Positions 1 through 8,135 of a DNA stretch of 34,351 bases are shown piece by piece. Each line of letters starts with the position of its first letter. The first letter of the stretch is position 1. Origin of the DNA: Richelia sp. CSU_2_1 (GTDB taxonomy: Bacteria > Cyanobacteriota > Cyanobacteriia > Cyanobacteriales > Microcoleaceae); contig JAAUPF010000065.1 in NCBI GenBank assembly GCA_012034575.1, forward strand, positions 1 through 34,351, written 5' to 3'. The notes under the pieces were generated by a model. It was given only the letters and a program-made list of their open reading frames with translations. It was not told the DNA's origin and ran no database searches. Made by a program: the position numbers and the translations under genes.

Positions 1-90
1 TGCCTGCCCTCAGTTGACAGTTGGTAGGGGCGAAGCGTAGCGGAGGGAGTGCCCCCGTGCCTGCCCTCAGTTGACAGTTGACAGTTATTC
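1..90. repeat. 57-bp direct repeat with GTTGACA heptamers
   Basis: The 23 bases starting TGCCTGCCCTCAGTTGACAG at position 1 recur at 58, so the window opens inside a 57-bp periodic repeat. The second copy runs into tandem CAGTTGA heptamers. The heptamers match the short tandemly repeated repetitive (STRR) sequences known from filamentous cyanobacteria. The left end is cut by the window edge. Confidence 0.75.
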
Positions 91-125
91 AGATATTGTC
101 TGGTCAATTAACGATAATTGCTGTA

Positions 126-188
126 GGGGCGGGTTCGCTAATATCTCTAATAGAAACGATAAATCTTGTAAACCCGCCCCGGCTTTTT
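126..188. terminator. Inverted repeat followed by T-run (terminator-like)
   Basis: GGGGCGGGTT at 126-135 is exactly complementary to AACCCGCCCC at 171-180, and GGCTTTTTTT follows. The 35-base loop is long for an intrinsic terminator, so this may equally be a copy of a dispersed palindromic repeat. It would end transcription entering from the left. No gene is seen in the first 379 bases; they hold this element and the repeats on either side. Confidence 0.4.
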
Positions 189-269
189 TTAATCGCGATG
201 GATCGCACACAATCTCAGAGATCTGGATCGTTTTCTTAAATCATTCAATTTTTCAATTTTAAAATCAGT

Positions 270-378
270 CAATTTCAAAATCAATCTTAAAATCAACCAT
301 CAAAAATCCTGAACTTTTAAAATCAATTTCAAAATCAATCTTAAAATCAACCATCAAAAAATCTAAAATCTAAAATCG
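270..378. repeat. AT-rich direct repeat upstream of the first glycosyltransferase
   Basis: A 37-base block beginning CAATTTCAAAATCAATCTTA occurs at 270-306 and again at 324-360, a 54-bp period. Short AAAATC units continue up to the start codon at 380. No clear Shine-Dalgarno sequence is seen there. Confidence 0.7.
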
Positions 379-379
379 A

Positions 380-1372
380 ATGTTTTTTTCTGTTGTCATC
401 GCCACTTACAATCGCGAACAAACTCTGCGAGAGACGCTGGCGGATGTCATCAAGCAGAATTACTCGGATTTTGAAGTATTGGTAATCGATCAAACTCGCA
501 CGCACGAAGCGGCAACTCAAGTTTATTTAGAAGAATTGGCAAATTCTGGTAAAATTAAATGGTTTCGCTTAGATTGGGCGAGTTTGCCTGGTGCTCGAAA
601 TTATGGGGCGCGGCGGGCGATCGGCGATATTATTTTATTTATAGACGATGACGTGCAGTTGCCGGATGGTTTTTTGGCAGCCCATGCCAACAACTATTTG
701 GAAAAACCGGATGTGGGATGCGTTGCGGGCCGGGTTTTTGACAGGATGAAGTTAGAAGATTCGGGCGGAAATTGCGCAATTGAATATTTGCCGCCGCAAG
801 CGATGGATGCCGGAATTGCTTGGTATTTTATCGATTTGGTGCATACTGTCAAACCGCAGGAAGTGCTGTCGGCTAGGGGCTGCAATATGTCTTTTCGCAA
901 GCAAATTTTTACCGAATTCAAGCTGAGTTTTGACGAAAGATTTGCGGGAAGTGCAGTGCGGGAAGAATCGGATTTTTGTTTGAGGTTGCGATCGACCGGT
1001 TTTAAAATCTGGTACGATCCGAAGGCGTGTTTAGTGCATTTGGGAGAAGAAAGTGGCGGCTGTCACGATATCGGTACGAGGTCGATCGAATATCAAGTCA
1101 CATTTTACCACAATCATTTTCTCATGGCATTGAAAAATTTAACAGCACTTCAATGCCTGCAATTTTTTGCCAAACTTTTTGACTGCCACGTTTTGGGAAA
1201 TCCGCCTTGCAATAAAGGTCGATCGACCGTTAAAATTATAACTCGTTTTAGTTTTTATATCCTCGGTTTCTGGAGCGCTGTCAATACCTTAATTAAATCT
1301 CTCTGGAATGACGGACAAATTTACACTCGTCAAGATGAAGCAGGAAGAAAGCAGTCGATAGTTGATAATTGA
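380..1372 (+). CDS. Glycosyltransferase family 2 protein
   Basis: A 330-residue GT-A fold glycosyltransferase that would transfer a sugar from a nucleotide donor, probably during exopolysaccharide or lipopolysaccharide assembly at the inner membrane. The N-terminus SVVIATYNREQTLRETL and the following VLVIDQ strand are typical of GT2. FIDDDVQ (residues 88-93) supplies the DXD-like metal and nucleotide-sugar motif, and EESD (195-198) fits the acceptor-side acidic motif. The C-terminal hydrophobic stretch (about 288-310) may be membrane-associated. It is followed after 17 bases by a GT4 gene on the same strand, so both probably share a transcript. The last residues and the stop codon are encoded by the GTTGATAATTGA heptamer repeat. 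Donor and acceptor sugars cannot be told. Confidence 0.9.
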   Translation: MFFSVVIATYNREQTLRETLADVIKQNYSDFEVLVIDQTRTHEAATQVYLEELANSGKIKWFRLDWASLPGARNYGARRAIGDIILFIDDDVQLPDGFLAAHANNYLEKPDVGCVAGRVFDRMKLEDSGGNCAIEYLPPQAMDAGIAWYFIDLVHTVKPQEVLSARGCNMSFRKQIFTEFKLSFDERFAGSAVREESDFCLRLRSTGFKIWYDPKACLVHLGEESGGCHDIGTRSIEYQVTFYHNHFLMALKNLTALQCLQFFAKLFDCHVLGNPPCNKGRSTVKIITRFSFYILGFWSAVNTLIKSLWNDGQIYTRQDEAGRKQSIVDN

Positions 1373-1388
1373 TAGTTGATAATTGACA
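1360..1388 (+). repeat. STRR heptamers supplying the stop of the GT2 gene
   Basis: Tandem GTTGATA/ATTGATA units cover the last codons of the GT2 gene, its TGA stop at 1370-1372 and the short gap to the next gene. Confidence 0.7.
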
Positions 1389-1389
1389 A

Positions 1390-2559
1390 ATGAGAATTCT
1401 CGTTGCCAGCCACACCTATATTGTGGACATTAATCGCGAAAAGTTCAAGATTTTAGCTAATTTAGAACCCGATATAGAAGTAACAATTGCTGTACCGAAA
1501 CGCTGGCAACCCGGAGGCGTGCAAAATAAGATTGTAGAAACTCAGTTCGATCGAGAAGGTTCATTTCAAGTAGTTCCCATCTCCAATTTTAGTCAAAACA
1601 ATCAAGGATTGCTAACATTTGGTACGGATTTAATCGAACTTTTAAAAAAAATTAAGCCGCAAATCATCCAAGTAGAACAGGGTTCAAAATCCCTCGCTTA
1701 CGCTCAGTTAATTGCTTTAAATAAAATCCTCAACCTGAAAGCAAAGAATATATTTTTTACCTGGTGGAACCTGCCTTATAAATTGCAATGGCCTGTCTCT
1801 GTCTTAGAAAATTGCAATTTGCAATACACTGACGGAATTATAGCAGGCAATCTCGATGGGGCAGAGATTTTGCGGCGGCGCGGTTACAAAGGTGCGGTAA
1901 AAGTAATGCCCCAATTGGGAGTAGATGAAACATTATTTTCTCGGACTTCCAAAAACTCCGATCTATTGTCAATATTCGGCATTCAACAGACAGATTTCGT
2001 GGTAGGATATGTAGGGAGATTTGTTGAAGAAAAAGGGCTGCTAACTTTGGCTGAAGCTTTGGCAGGGCTGAAACAAAAATCTTGGAAATGGCTGTTAGTC
2101 GGGCAAGGAAAATTGCGATCGCACCTGACAGAAAAATGTCGGGACTTGGGAATTAGCGATCGAATTATCTGGGCAGACAGCGTTTCCCACGAAGAAATTC
2201 CCCAATACATCAACCTAATGAACTGTTTGGTATTGCCATCGCAAACCAGCTATAAATTCAAAACTTTAACCGCTGTCGGTTGGAAAGAACAATTCGGTCA
2301 TGTTTTAATCGAAGCAATGGCTTGTCAAATTCCCGTTATCGGTTCCGACTGCGGCGAAATTCCCCATGTCATCGGCGATGCAGGATTGATATTTCCCGAG
2401 GGTAATGCAGGGGCTTTGCGAGAGTGTTTGCAGCAATTGATGGAAAAGCCGGAGTTGGCGGCAGATTTGGGGAAAAAAGGTTATCATAGAGTCCTAAATA
2501 ATTATACAAATCGCGCTTTAGCCGAACAGTTGTTAGATTTTTATCAAGAGTTGTTGTAA
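1390..2559 (+). CDS. Glycosyltransferase family 4 (GT-B) protein
   Basis: A 389-residue GT-B retaining glycosyltransferase. The N-terminal Rossmann half starts MRILVASHTYIVDINREKF. The C-terminal donor-binding half starts at VGYVGRFVEEKGLLTLAEAL (205-224) and contains LLVGQGKLR and the EX7E pair E300/E308 within EQFGHVLIEAMA, followed by PVIGSDCGEIPHVIGDAG. These are the hallmarks of Glycos_transf_1 enzymes, which use a nucleotide-activated sugar. It lies between a GT2 and a second GT4 on the same strand, which suggests one polysaccharide assembly group. The start ATG lies just after the STRR repeat, and no strong ribosome-binding site is visible. The substrate is unknown. Confidence 0.92.
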   Translation: MRILVASHTYIVDINREKFKILANLEPDIEVTIAVPKRWQPGGVQNKIVETQFDREGSFQVVPISNFSQNNQGLLTFGTDLIELLKKIKPQIIQVEQGSKSLAYAQLIALNKILNLKAKNIFFTWWNLPYKLQWPVSVLENCNLQYTDGIIAGNLDGAEILRRRGYKGAVKVMPQLGVDETLFSRTSKNSDLLSIFGIQQTDFVVGYVGRFVEEKGLLTLAEALAGLKQKSWKWLLVGQGKLRSHLTEKCRDLGISDRIIWADSVSHEEIPQYINLMNCLVLPSQTSYKFKTLTAVGWKEQFGHVLIEAMACQIPVIGSDCGEIPHVIGDAGLIFPEGNAGALRECLQQLMEKPELAADLGKKGYHRVLNNYTNRALAEQLLDFYQELL

Positions 2560-2601
2560 ATTTTGCAGTATAATGCAAGTGTCAAATAAAAACTGCGATC
2601 G

Positions 2602-2949
2602 ATGTCTATTCCTTCCGACTTACGACCTTTGCTTGACGAACTATATCGGGTATTAGACGATACCGAACGTCAAGCAACACTCGGACTTTTGGCACTTAGA
2701 AAATCAATGTCTCTTTTTCCAACAAACGAAATATTGATGCAATACTTTTCTTCGCTCACTAATTTTCAGTTCTGCATAGCAGGAGTTCGCTTGCAAGCAG
2801 AAAACATTGCGGGCAATATATTGCTGGCTAATGTGCCCGACGAAGATGTTCAAAAAGCAGGAGATTATTTAGCAGCCTTGCTACATATAGCTCCAGAGTC
2901 TAAAATGCTGATAGACAAAGTAGTTAATAAATTAGAAGCATTGCCATGA
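2602..2949 (+). CDS. Hypothetical protein, helical, 115 aa
   Basis: I do not recognise this protein. It starts MSIPSDLRPLLDELYRVLDD, looks mainly alpha-helical, is soluble (no signal peptide or membrane helix), and has one hydrophobic segment NIAGNILLANVP. It lies 42 bases after the GT4 gene, and its stop TGA overlaps the ATG of the next small gene (ATGA). The two are therefore probably translationally coupled and may form a pair. Its place between glycosyltransferases suggests co-transcription but does not show a function. Confidence 0.65.
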   Translation: MSIPSDLRPLLDELYRVLDDTERQATLGLLALRKSMSLFPTNEILMQYFSSLTNFQFCIAGVRLQAENIAGNILLANVPDEDVQKAGDYLAALLHIAPESKMLIDKVVNKLEALP

Positions 2950-3125
2950 AAAAATTACCAGATGAAAGCCAACTCCTGGAAATCCTTGAAATTGTAAAAG
3001 CTGCTGAAGCCAAAGCCAGTGAAATGTATGAAGTTTCCAAAAAACTGTCTCACAATACCCAAATTAAAGCAACAAAAAGAGAGGAAGCTCAACAGCTAAA
3101 CGGGGAACCTTTTCCAGATAATTAA
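2946..3125 (+). CDS. Small hypothetical protein, 59 aa
   Basis: A 59-codon reading frame starting MKKLPDESQLLEILEIVKAA and ending EPFPDN. Its ATG overlaps the stop of the 115-residue gene by four bases, and its TAA at 3123-3125 directly precedes the next gene. The sequence is charged and predicted helical (residues 8-38), with a lysine- and glutamate-rich tail and no signal peptide. The tight coupling on both sides is the main evidence that it is real. I do not recognise a family. Confidence 0.55.
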   Translation: MKKLPDESQLLEILEIVKAAEAKASEMYEVSKKLSHNTQIKATKREEAQQLNGEPFPDN

Positions 3126-3140
3126 ATGGGTCAGACCCTC

Positions 3141-4514
3141 ATGCGAATTCTCCAAATTATCCCCTCAATTTCTCTCGTTTACGGGGGTCCGAGTCAAATG
3201 GTACTCGGACTTTCAGCCGCCCTAGCTTCCCAAGGCGTTGATGTCACTATTATCACTACGGATTCTAATGGAGATATCGGTCAACCTCCGTTAGAGGTTC
3301 CTCTAAATTTACCCATAAAACAAGACGGCTATCATATTATTTATTTCCGCTGTTCTCCTGTTCGCAGGTACAAGTTTTCTCTCGATTTATTGCGGTGGTT
3401 GCATCAAAATGCGGGACAATTTGACCTCGCTCACATTCATGCTTTATTCTCGCCGGTAACTACTCTCGCCACCACTATTGCGAGATATCGTAAATTGCCC
3501 TACATTATCCGCCCCTGCGGTATGCTTGACCCGGCAGATTTGCAGAAAAAGAAGTATTTAAAACAGGTTTATGCTGCTCTTTTGGAACGTCCTAATTTAG
3601 CTGGTGCGGCGGCAATTCATTTTACTAGCAAGCGTGAAGCTGAGGTATCGGAAAGATTTGGTTTGGAGGTTGAAACCTCAATCCGGCAGGGGTTTAAACC
3701 CCTGCCTCATAGCGAAAGTCCTCTAAAGAAAACTGAAGAAATTAAAGAACTTATCAGCCCTCTAAACAAAACTTTTACTATAAAAGGGGGAATTAATTAT
3801 CTATCGAATTTTTGGACAAGTAAGATATCAATGCCGCGAGATTTGGTGATTCCTTTGGGGGTGACTTTAAATGTCGATCGATCTTTTATTTCGCGGGTAA
3901 ATACAACAGATAAAACAAGGACTGAAGTCCTGACTGCGAACTTGGGTGAAGCTGGGATACCTGCGATTTTGTTTATGTCGCGCATCGATCCTAAAAAAGG
4001 AGTCGATTTGTTGATTACTGCCTTGGAAAGTATTTTATTAAACAACATACATTTTAACTTTATTTTAGCAGGTTCTAACGCTCAAGATGCTCAGTATGAA
4101 ACTAAAATTAAATTAAAGATTCAGAATTCTATTTTGGCTCAATGTACGACGATAACTGGTTTTGCCAGTGGCGATTTAAAAGTTGAACTGCTGGCAAAAG
4201 CCGATTTATTTGTCTTGCCTTCTTATTACGAAAACTTCGGCATCGCGGTAGCAGAAGCAATGGCTGCGGGTACGCCTGTTGTGATTTCCGATCGAGTGTA
4301 TATTTCTGAAGAAATACAGCAAGCAGAAGCTGGTTGGGTGGGACCTTTGGAAGTCGGTGCAATGGCTGGTTTAATTCGATCGGCACTTCTCGATCCAGAT
4401 GAACGCAAACGCCGGGGAATTAATGCTAAAAACTATGCCCAAAAGCATTATAATTGGAGGGAGATAGGACAGCGGACGATCGAAGCTTACCAACAAATTT
4501 TGTTTGATAATTAG
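3141..4514 (+). CDS. Glycosyltransferase family 4 protein with repeat-derived inserts
   Basis: A GT-B glycosyltransferase. I chose the ATG at 3141 because the family N-terminus MRILQIIPSISLVYGGPSQM begins there; an in-frame ATG at 3126 would add five residues. The acceptor half runs to about residue 175, and the donor half starts at ILFMSRIDPKKGVDLL. VLPSYYENFGIAVAEAMAAG carries the EX7E motif. Between SERFGLEV and RDLVIPLG there are about 57 extra residues whose DNA includes a perfect 22-bp palindrome (3685-3706). A second insert (DKTRTEVLTANL, near 3910-3945) matches a dispersed intergenic repeat. Both inserts keep the frame and sit at the domain linker, so the enzyme may still fold. It probably acts with the two upstream glycosyltransferases. 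Confidence 0.88.
   Translation: MRILQIIPSISLVYGGPSQMVLGLSAALASQGVDVTIITTDSNGDIGQPPLEVPLNLPIKQDGYHIIYFRCSPVRRYKFSLDLLRWLHQNAGQFDLAHIHALFSPVTTLATTIARYRKLPYIIRPCGMLDPADLQKKKYLKQVYAALLERPNLAGAAAIHFTSKREAEVSERFGLEVETSIRQGFKPLPHSESPLKKTEEIKELISPLNKTFTIKGGINYLSNFWTSKISMPRDLVIPLGVTLNVDRSFISRVNTTDKTRTEVLTANLGEAGIPAILFMSRIDPKKGVDLLITALESILLNNIHFNFILAGSNAQDAQYETKIKLKIQNSILAQCTTITGFASGDLKVELLAKADLFVLPSYYENFGIAVAEAMAAGTPVVISDRVYISEEIQQAEAGWVGPLEVGAMAGLIRSALLDPDERKRRGINAKNYAQKHYNWREIGQRTIEAYQQILFDN
3685..3706. repeat. Perfect 22-bp palindrome inside a glycosyltransferase gene
   Basis: The arm GGCAGGGGTTT is followed at once by its exact reverse complement. It is read in frame as part of RQGFKPLP. A shorter near-palindrome (GAGGTTGAAACCTC) lies directly 5' of it. 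Confidence 0.85.
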
Positions 4515-4539
4515 AAAGGAGATTTTAGATTGGAAAATG

Positions 4540-4612
4540 GGGAGAATTATCAATTATCAACTACCAACTATCAACTCCCGAACAACTGTCACTATCAACT
4601 ATCAACTCCCAC
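4540..4612 (-). repeat. STRR heptamers between convergent genes
   Basis: TATCAACTA-type heptamers fill the gap between the GT4 gene and terD. The terD stop (TGA on the minus strand, 4602-4604) lies inside the array. Confidence 0.7.
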
Positions 4613-5168
4613 AATATTTATCGACAAAACTTTGCAGTCCTGCTTGATATCCTTGCCCCACCGCCTGAAATCTCCATTCTCCATTTTTTCTGTACAAGCG
4701 ACCAAACTCTAGGGCTGTCTCTTGGGAAAATTTATCTGTTAATTCATACCTAGCCAGATCTGTTAATGTATCCAAATCGCAAATTTTAATAAACGCCTTA
4801 TCAATTTTGCTGAAATTAAGATTAAACTTTTCTGCTTCGTGAATGGTGACAACAAAAACCATTTCTTGAATTGCCGGATCGATTTGGTCTAAGATAATTC
4901 CAAACAAGCTTTTATTTTCTCGATCGGGCCGCGGTTGCGGTACGGATTGCAGCACGGCACCGTCGGGCGATCGCGAATTATTGTAGAATACAAAATAGTT
5001 ATCGTTGGGTATTTTGCCATCAGCATCTAACATGAATGCCGAAGCATCAATTTCGGAGTTTTCTGCGGCATCTCTTACTTGCCACCCCAGGGCGATCGCT
5101 ACCTTTTTTAAATCCGGCGCTGTTTGAGAAATATTGAATCGATCGCCCTTAGTTAATTGTACCGCCAT
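4602..5168 (-). CDS. TerD family protein
   Basis: A 188-residue, full-length TerD-domain protein. Family features are the start MAVQLTKGDRFNIS, LGW, the acidic DASAFMLDADGKIPND stretch (calcium-binding type), FVFYNN, SPDGAV, and the conserved end ARYEL...ALEFGRLYRKNGEWRF. TerD proteins are cytoplasmic stress proteins that bind Ca2+ and are linked to tellurite resistance, phage inhibition and envelope stress. Their biochemical role is not settled. No other ter gene is adjacent. The C-terminal CGS and the stop codon come from the flanking heptamer repeat. It is convergent with the glycosyltransferase genes. Confidence 0.92.
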   Translation of the reverse strand: MAVQLTKGDRFNISQTAPDLKKVAIALGWQVRDAAENSEIDASAFMLDADGKIPNDNYFVFYNNSRSPDGAVLQSVPQPRPDRENKSLFGIILDQIDPAIQEMVFVVTIHEAEKFNLNFSKIDKAFIKICDLDTLTDLARYELTDKFSQETALEFGRLYRKNGEWRFQAVGQGYQAGLQSFVDKYCGS

Positions 5169-5274
5169 TTGCTATATTTTGGTAAATGAAAAACTTCTGA
5201 GGATAATATTAACATTAAACTGCGATATTTGCTATAATTTTTAAATTGGATATTCGGCCATAAAATTAGTTCGT

Positions 5275-5321
5275 AGTGAGGAGTTCAGTCCTCAATATTA
5301 CGATCGACTGAACTCCTCACT
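5275..5321. repeat. Dispersed inverted repeat (GGACT family)
   Basis: AGTGAGGAGTTCAGTC at 5275-5290 is the exact reverse complement of 5306-5321, with a 15-base loop. It belongs to the same family as the copies near 15990 and 17240-17355. Confidence 0.75.
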
Positions 5322-5348
5322 CCCAACCAAAATTACTCTCGATGGCAC

Positions 5349-5545
5349 TTAATTTCCGGCAGGCGTCAAAACCAAACTTCCCTCTTCAGGAAAACCCAAC
5401 TCATTAACCTTACCAAACCGCCAATGCTGATTGTAGCGAGTCAAAAAATTCTGACCGACAATCCCATACCGTTAATTCCTTCCACCTTTGTTTTAAGAGT
5501 TAAAGCAGGGCGAGGGATACTTTGAGAATTTACCGGGATCTGGAT
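5349..5545 (-). pseudogene. Remnant of a retropepsin-like aspartyl protease (3' end)
   Basis: Read on the minus strand, this encodes SIPRPALTLKTKVEGINGMG and then, after a one-base frameshift near 5463-5466, IVGQNFLTRYNQHWRFGKVN and a tail ending LVLTPAGN with a stop at 5349-5351. This resembles the C-terminal part of cyanobacterial retropepsin-like aspartyl proteases, where GLVGQNFL follows the second half of the fold. No DTGAS catalytic motif and no start codon are found upstream, so most of the gene is lost. Family assignment is from memory of the motif and is moderately sure; the frameshift is directly visible. Confidence 0.55.
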
Positions 5546-5860
5546 CTGCAGGAGTAGTTTGAAAACACGCCCCAAGCAGGAGGCAGCAGCCAGGAGCCCG
5601 GACGATCGCACTCTTCATGTGTGGGCAATTCCTGTATAATTTTATTGGGGCCTACTTAAGTGAATTCTCCCTGAGTGTTGCCGTTAAACGAAAAACTTTG
5701 TAACTAGCTTTACAAAAACTTCATATAAAAATATAATATCTTTATTATATTTTTACGTAATCCCCCCGATTGTCTACTATTATCAATTTGGTACTAACCA
5801 AACACAGCGGTTAGTCTAAATACAATTACTGAAAACTCAAAAATGTCAGGAGTTGGAAAC
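5546..5860 (+). promoter_or_regulatory. Intergenic region with an AT-rich inverted repeat upstream of the exported protein
   Basis: No gene is seen here. AAAAATATAATA at 5727-5738 is exactly complementary to 5743-5754 with a four-base loop, giving an all-AT 12-bp stem that ends in a short T-run. It could be a leader structure, a terminator of low stability or a protein-binding site for the gene starting at 5861. Confidence 0.35.
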
Positions 5861-6646
5861 ATGAAGAAAAAGCTTAGTATGGGTAACAGCTTATTATTGG
5901 CTGCACCTTTAGTTGCTAGTTTGAACTTATGTATTTTGCCTAGCAGTGCTGCAATACTTGCGGGTGATGGGATTGGCTCAGCAAACACTCAGGAAACGAA
6001 CGCTCGGCTTGATGTTCTGGATATTGATGCTGCTAAGGGAAATCGGTCCGATCGCGAATTTTTGGTGACTGAAGACTTGTTAATTATTCTCGATGGCGAA
6101 CTCGAGAAAAAACCTCAACTCGGAGAAGATAGAAAGTCATTCTGGGGCAATTTATCTGCTGAGATTAACTATATTTTTGCATCCGAAAGCGAGACAGAAT
6201 TTACTGCTGTTACACCCATAAATGTACCTGTAAATAATGTTCGATCGTCAGTTTCAAACATCGAGGCAATCTACTCGCCTCCTGCAAATAAAAAACAAGA
6301 CGCTCTGATAGTCTTATTAAAATCGCTCAACATTGCAGGTGACTCGGACTCAGAAAAAAATCAGCCCCCAACTATAACTTATACAGGGAAAGTTGAGCCA
6401 GCAGAAATTAATCCGAGTCCTGCTGCCGAAGATAATGCGAACGCGACACCGACGGAAAATAAACCTGCAAAAGTCCAGACTTATACTGCCGCAGCATCTT
6501 CACAAGTTGTAAAGGCAAAAACTACGCCGAAATTGGCACAATTGCCACCAGCATTGCAGGGCGATGGAGAAGGTTTCGACTTTATGCAATTAGGAGGTGT
6601 TGCCCTCGGTTTGGGATTTTTCATCTGGATGCTATTTCAAGAATAA
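5861..6646 (+). CDS. Exported hypothetical protein with C-terminal membrane anchor
   Basis: The start at 5861 is preferred over an in-frame ATG at 5843 because AGGAG lies seven bases before it. The N-terminus MKKKLSMGNSLLLAAPLVAS is a signal peptide with cleavage likely near SSAAIL. The middle (about 80-230) is polar and rich in Pro, Ala, Asn and Glu, so probably an extended spacer. The end has a hydrophobic segment LGGVALGLGFFIWMLF, then QE. This architecture (signal, disordered stalk, C-terminal helix) suggests an envelope protein. I do not recognise a domain. The C-terminus lacks the PEP motif and basic tail of PEP-CTERM proteins. Confidence 0.7.
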   Translation: MKKKLSMGNSLLLAAPLVASLNLCILPSSAAILAGDGIGSANTQETNARLDVLDIDAAKGNRSDREFLVTEDLLIILDGELEKKPQLGEDRKSFWGNLSAEINYIFASESETEFTAVTPINVPVNNVRSSVSNIEAIYSPPANKKQDALIVLLKSLNIAGDSDSEKNQPPTITYTGKVEPAEINPSPAAEDNANATPTENKPAKVQTYTAAASSQVVKAKTTPKLAQLPPALQGDGEGFDFMQLGGVALGLGFFIWMLFQE

Positions 6647-6663
6647 GAATATTAATCTATGGT

Positions 6664-6775
6664 AGGGACACGATGCTAGGGACACGGCAGTGCCGTGTCC
6701 CTACAGACTATCAATTATTAACTATCAACATTGTTCGCGAGCGAGGAAGCTCGCACTACCAACTATCAACTATCC
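6664..6775. repeat. GGGACACGGCA palindrome and STRR heptamers
   Basis: A 25-base palindrome at 6678-6702 has 12-bp arms AGGGACACGGCA and TGCCGTGTCCCT. It belongs to a dispersed family with other copies near 24538 and 32764-32830. TATCAAC heptamers follow and provide the stop codon of livG (minus strand, 6766-6768). Confidence 0.75.
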
Positions 6776-7542
6776 TCTTCTTCTTTTCCCAAATAAGCTT
6801 CAATCACGCGAGGATCTGCACGAACGGCCGCGGGAGTTCCCTCCGCAATTTTAATACCGTATTCCATAACGCTGACGCGATCGCTAATTCCCATCACCAC
6901 TTTCATGTCGTGTTCGATCAGCAAAATACTCAAATCCAACTCATCGCGAATCCGATAAATGAAACGAGTTAAATCGGCAGTTTCGTTGGGATTCATGCCC
7001 GCAGTCGGTTCGTCCAACAGCAGCACTTTCGGATCGGATGCTAAAGCCCTGGCAATTTCCAATCTCCGCTGGTCGCCGTAGGAAAGGTTTTTTGCCAACT
7101 CAGTTGCTTTAGAAACTCCTAAACCGACAAAATCCAGCATAATCAGAGCTTTTTTCTTAGCTTCTTGTTCCTCTAAATTCGCGGCTGGAGGACGCAAGAT
7201 AGCGCCCAACAAACCTGTTTTTAACCGGCAGTGCCTGCCGACTAAAACATTTTCCAATACCGTCATGTTGTTAAACAACCGAATGTTTTGGAAAGTTCTA
7301 GCGATGCCGAAAGTTGTCAGTCGATCGGGCCCGCAACCGGTAATATCTTTATTTTCTAACAGTAACTGACCCGCACTCGGTTTGTAAATGCCTGTCAGCA
7401 TATTAAAGAATGTGGTTTTACCCGCACCGTTAGGGCCGATCAAACTGGCGATCGATCCTTTTTCCAAAGTTAAATTGACTCGATTGACTGCTGTTAGACC
7501 GCCGAATCGCATTGTTAATTGTCGTGCTTCTAATAATGACAT
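6766..7542 (-). CDS. livG: Branched-chain amino acid ABC transporter ATP-binding protein LivG
   Basis: A 258-residue ABC ATPase. It has Walker A GPNGAGKTT, a Q-loop ARTFQNIRLFNNMTVLENVL typical of LivG, the signature LSYGDQRRLEIARAL, Walker B VLLLDEPTAGMNPNE and the H-loop IEHDMKVVM, ending in the LivG-type EAYLGK. It would energise uptake of neutral or branched-chain amino acids with LivH, LivM, a second ATPase (LivF) and a periplasmic binding protein; the last two are not in this window. In cyanobacteria this is the Nat-type permease. livM lies about 4.2 kb to the right on the same strand, so the transporter genes are not one compact operon here. The last codons and stop lie in a heptamer repeat. 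Confidence 0.92.
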   Translation of the reverse strand: MSLLEARQLTMRFGGLTAVNRVNLTLEKGSIASLIGPNGAGKTTFFNMLTGIYKPSAGQLLLENKDITGCGPDRLTTFGIARTFQNIRLFNNMTVLENVLVGRHCRLKTGLLGAILRPPAANLEEQEAKKKALIMLDFVGLGVSKATELAKNLSYGDQRRLEIARALASDPKVLLLDEPTAGMNPNETADLTRFIYRIRDELDLSILLIEHDMKVVMGISDRVSVMEYGIKIAEGTPAAVRADPRVIEAYLGKEEEDS

Positions 7543-7615
7543 TTTGGTTGTGTTTCCCGATATTAGTTAAGTTGTTAGAAAGCGGACTCTATATAATACC
7601 AAATAATACGAAACT

Positions 7616-7816
7616 ATGCCAGCGCAATTACCTGTATGGCAAAATCATAAATTTTTTGTAGGTGAAGAACTCAAAAGATTGTTAGCAGCAGATAAATTAA
7701 TGGTGATTTTCTACGATTCTCTGGAAGACACAGGCTGGAAACTCAAAAGCCCTAAAGTTTTTAAGTGGTCGATCGAGCAGGGAATTAGTAACCTAGTGAT
7801 TTCTGATATTAAGTAG
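7616..7816 (+). CDS. Small hypothetical protein, 66 aa
   Basis: A short open frame starting MPAQLPVWQNHKFFVGEEL. The composition looks like a real soluble protein (mixed charged and aromatic residues, no low complexity). I do not recognise a family, and there is no strong ribosome-binding site. It is divergent from livG, with 73 bases between the starts, so the two would share an upstream region. Confidence 0.45.
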   Translation: MPAQLPVWQNHKFFVGEELKRLLAADKLMVIFYDSLEDTGWKLKSPKVFKWSIEQGISNLVISDIK

Positions 7817-8135
7817 GTCGGCGTGAATATTTATCGCGTTCGATAGGACTGAAGACAGGAGACAGGAGTCAGGAGTCAAGAGGGTTTGAGTGCAATTTAT
7901 CTTTCGTTACATAGTGTTGTTGATTTGGGCCTTTCTACTTAATGAGCCAATCTGCCTGAACCGTAGCATTAGTGCGATTTGAGTTAGTTCCATTTTTGGG
8001 TTGGGTACGCCAAACGCTTGATTGTCGTCTGCGCCTGCATTGCTGTGGCTGGATCGAGTGTCTCAAAGACCGCAGACCTGACAGAGATAGATTTCACGAT
8101 CGCTAATCTCTACCAAAAGACAGAGAAGCTTTCCC
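7817..8135. other. Intergenic region without recognised gene
   Basis: It contains a few tandem CAGGAGT/CAGGAGA heptamers (about 7856-7880) and otherwise no reading frame I can support. Confidence 0.5.

Noticed and set aside
71..262. 63-codon frame at the left edge
   Set aside because: It runs through the heptamer repeat and the inverted repeat, and its product has no protein-like character.
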